Source: Saprospiraceae bacterium
GTDB lineage: Bacteria; Bacteroidota; Bacteroidia; Chitinophagales; Saprospiraceae
Reading direction: 5' to 3'
Length of the DNA: 64,000 nucleotides
Assembly (NCBI GenBank): GCA_022841745.1
Contig: JALHQW010000015.1
Coordinates: forward strand, 1-64,000
The notes below the pieces were generated by a model that was given only the letters and a program-made list of their open reading frames with translations, ran no database searches and was not told the DNA's origin. Position numbers and translations under genes: made by a program. This document shows positions 62,163 to 64,000 of this stretch, piece by piece. Position 1 is the first letter of the stretch; every line of letters starts with the position of its first letter.

Positions 62163-62482
62163 GCGTAGATTCCTTGTGAAAGTGCTTTTACAAAGACGGG
62201 TTCATAGCCTTGAGAGGTGTTTTTCAACTCATCCTCTGACACTACTAGCGTCTGGATAAAGACATCATAATCAAGGTCTATATCGGTCATGATATCCGAA
62301 ATGGCCCAGCGAAACCGCCAATCGTATTCGCCCCGAACGACCACCACAAAATCCCAATCCGACCACCGGGTCGGTTTGCCCCAGGCCCGGGAGCCGAACA
62401 GGATGACATCCTTGATTTTGTCGCCGAACTGTGCCGTCAGGCGCTGTTTGGCTGCTTGCAGGATTTTATCACGTTTTTTCAT
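62159..62482 (-). CDS. MNT-type nucleotidyltransferase of a HEPN-MNT pair
   Basis: The 107-residue minimal nucleotidyltransferase has the active-site pattern GSRAWGKPTRWSDWDFVVVV, with Gly30-Ser31 and metal-binding Asp42 and Asp44; a third acidic residue likely lies in DIDLDYDVFI. MNT proteins act as antitoxins by AMPylating the partner HEPN toxin. It precedes the HEPN gene, as usual for such operons, overlapping it by 4 bp. The start is ATG at 62480-62482, 47 nt from the divergent truncated caspase gene. The pair may stabilise the locus or protect against phages; that is inference. Confidence 0.87.
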   Translation of the reverse strand: MKKRDKILQAAKQRLTAQFGDKIKDVILFGSRAWGKPTRWSDWDFVVVVRGEYDWRFRWAISDIMTDIDLDYDVFIQTLVVSEDELKNTSQGYEPVFVKALSQGIYA

Positions 62483-62529
62483 GAAAACTGAATCGTAATT
62501 TTCGCAAAAATACTGAAACCTGTTTTGCT

Positions 62530-62823
62530 ATGAAAGATTTCTTTTTCCTCCTCGCCCTGCTCACGGCCCTTTGTCATCGCGCAGGGACCCTCTCCGCCCA
62601 GACCCTCGACCTCGGCGGCACCTCCACCTACGCCGTCGGCATCGGCATCTCCGACTACCAGGCCGCCGCCATCCCTGACCTGCGCTTTGTGGATAGGGAC
62701 GTCGAGGCCTTCGCCAATTTCCGCTACCACCTATTTCCGATAACTTTTACTAACTTGCGACATCTATATCAGACTTGTTTTGCCAATGAAAACAATTTCA
62801 TTTTGCCTTGCCCTGAATTGTAG
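62530..62823 (+). pseudogene. Truncated caspase gene (N-terminal remnant)
   Basis: The frame encodes 97 residues. It starts with a signal peptide (MKDFFFLLALLTALCHRAGTLSAQ) and the beginning of a caspase domain (YAVGIGISDYQAAAIPDLRFVDRDVEAFANF), then turns at about 62,722 into sequence unlike any caspase and stops at 62,823. The catalytic His and Cys regions are absent. It overlaps the first 38 bp of the following intact caspase gene (start 62786) in another frame. The break falls at TTCGCCAATTTCC, which has a close counterpart (TTCGCCAACTTCC) in the next gene, so a deletion between paralogous copies is the likely cause. A translated secreted fragment is possible but not indicated. Confidence 0.75.
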
Positions 62824-64000
62824 CCTTTCTCTCTTCGCACAATCCTTTGACAAAGGCACTGCTACCCGTGCCGTCGTCGTCGGCATCTCCGACTACCAAG
62901 ATGCCAGCATTCCCGACCTGCGCTTCGCCGACAAAGACGCCGTAGCATTCGCCAACTTCCTCCGTTCACCTGCTGGCGGCTCGCTTGATGGCGACCACTT
63001 GAAACTGCTCACCAACCAACAGGCGACTGCAGCGCAGTTTGCTGCCGCACTTTCATGGTTGATTGATGAAACACAGGAGGACGACAAGGTCATCATCTAC
63101 TTCTCTGGCCACGGCGATGTGGAAAAAAAGACACTAAACCAGCCAGGCTACTTGCTTTGTTGGGATACGCCATCGAGGGTGTACATGGCAGGTGGGGCAT
63201 TCAATCTAAGGGACATTCAGGAGGTCATTTCCACCCTGTCCATTCAAAATAAAGCGAGGGTAATCGTCTTTGCCGATGCCTGCCATTCCGGCAAATTATC
63301 GGGAAGCGCAATCGGTGGGCCGCAGGCCACGGCTAACAACCTCTCCAAGCAGTACGCCAATGAAGTCAAAATTCTTTCCTGCCAGCCGAATGAGTTCAGC
63401 GTCGAGGGTGAGCAGTGGGGCGGTGGCAGGGGTGCCTTCAGCTACCACTTGTTGAACGGGATGTACGGCATGGCAGATGCCAATGAAGATCAAAGGGTCA
63501 ATATATTCGAAATAGGCAGGTACCTGGAAGACCATGTGAGTGCTGAAGTTGCTCCCATTAAGCAGTTGCCGCTCATTGTCGGCGACCGCTCAGAAGAAAT
63601 TGCACAGGTCGTTCCTTCGGTGCTGGAGGGCATTCGGAAAAACCGGTGGCCTCAAGGCCCCGTGATTTCCAAAACCGAAACGCATGGCTTGGAAGAACAG
63701 GTGCTGGAAGACTTGGACGAAGATACCCGGTCGCATTATTTTTCATTCCAAAAAGCCCTTTTGGAGAAGCGTTTACTGGAGCCAACCAACAAATGCGCAG
63801 AGTCATATTTTGGGCAATTGATGAAGGAGCCAAGACTTGCAGCGCTGCACGCTTCCATCCGGCGGAACTATGCGGCGGCGTTGCAGGACGAGGCGCAGCA
63901 GGCGGTGAATGCAATCATGGAGGTGAACGTGCAGGCGCTAACACGGTCAGTTCAGGAGCAGGTTTTGCTTTATCAGCGGACACCATCGCTGCTCGCTCGT
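62786..64000 (+). CDS. Exported caspase-like protease, 3' end outside the window
   Basis: The frame is open from the ATG at 62786 to the window end (405 codons, no stop seen). Signal peptide MKTISFCLALNCSLSLFAQ is followed directly by the caspase domain (about 27-270) without the TEKG leader of the neighbours. Motifs are RAVVVGISDY, VIIYFSGHGDVE (catalytic His109), VIVFADACHSGKL (Cys166), ILSCQPNEFSVEGEQWGGGRGAFSYH and a D-x-N-x-D segment (ADANEDQRVN) as in the paralogues. A helical linker (about 290-405) matches the caspase-TPR proteins, so a TPR tail beyond the window is expected. It lies downstream of the truncated caspase remnant. Confidence 0.87.
   Translation, partial: MKTISFCLALNCSLSLFAQSFDKGTATRAVVVGISDYQDASIPDLRFADKDAVAFANFLRSPAGGSLDGDHLKLLTNQQATAAQFAAALSWLIDETQEDDKVIIYFSGHGDVEKKTLNQPGYLLCWDTPSRVYMAGGAFNLRDIQEVISTLSIQNKARVIVFADACHSGKLSGSAIGGPQATANNLSKQYANEVKILSCQPNEFSVEGEQWGGGRGAFSYHLLNGMYGMADANEDQRVNIFEIGRYLEDHVSAEVAPIKQLPLIVGDRSEEIAQVVPSVLEGIRKNRWPQGPVISKTETHGLEEQVLEDLDEDTRSHYFSFQKALLEKRLLEPTNKCAESYFGQLMKEPRLAALHASIRRNYAAALQDEAQQAVNAIMEVNVQALTRSVQEQVLLYQRTPSLLAR

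Noticed and set aside
1-64000. tRNA or rRNA genes, phage or plasmid replication genes, complete insertion sequences
   Set aside because: None was recognised by reading; a tRNAscan-SE/Infernal run would be needed to rule out a missed tRNA or small RNA.

Overview
The window is a chromosomal segment of a Bacteroidota bacterium, most likely a Saprospiraceae-type organism (an inference from gene content; no rRNA gene is present to confirm it). Supporting signs are two giant SprB-repeat adhesins with type IX secretion (T9SS) sorting domains, a PorP/SprF-family protein, a DUF2795 small protein, promoters of the Bacteroidota type (TTG or TTTG, about 20 nt, TAnnTTTG), and many signal peptides ending in A-Q or S-Q.

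Layout. 0-1.6 kb: two small poorly conserved genes (DUF4365 protein, membrane protein) among inverted repeats that look integron- or cassette-like. 1.6-3.8 kb: nucleotide-sugar enzymes (dTDP-glucose 4,6-dehydratase, UDP-glucuronate decarboxylase). 4-11.3 kb: a 1657-residue SprB-repeat protein with a type A sorting domain, coaE, and a PorP/SprF-type protein. 11.5-16.4 kb: small secreted, lipo- and coiled-coil proteins, DUF2795, a TruC-like pseudouridine synthase and a methyltransferase. 16.9-25.9 kb: a 3000-residue adhesin whose SprB repeats alternate between two subtypes, ending in a type B sorting domain. 26.5-44.2 kb: mostly housekeeping genes (glycosyltransferase, galE, desaturase, VOC protein, cystathionine beta-synthase-like enzyme, lpxK, exonuclease, Omp85 protein, nadK, succinylglutamate desuccinylase/aspartoacylase-family enzyme, mltA, DUF1572, patatin fused to an outer-membrane barrel).

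44.3-64 kb is the most interesting part: an array of exported caspase-fold (peptidase clan CD) proteins. It holds an orthocaspase with a DUF4384-like tail, a TPR-CHAT protein, two caspase-TPR paralogues only 11 nt apart, a caspase-like paralogue that has lost both catalytic residues, a truncated caspase remnant, and a further caspase that runs off the end. Between them lie small secreted proteins and a lipoprotein. A HEPN-MNT pair sits in the array on the opposite strand. Every caspase/CHAT protein has an N-terminal signal peptide, so the system should act in the cell envelope or outside the cell, unlike cytosolic caspase-type phage-defence effectors.

Across the window, gene ends carry low-complexity hairpins built from a short repeated word (for example GATTGCG, TGGATGC, TGAGAG, GAGGTATG). 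Some are perfect 27-bp stems placed exactly between convergent genes, and two words recur at distant loci. Ordinary Rho-independent terminators also occur. No tRNA, rRNA, CRISPR array, complete insertion sequence or replication origin was recognised.
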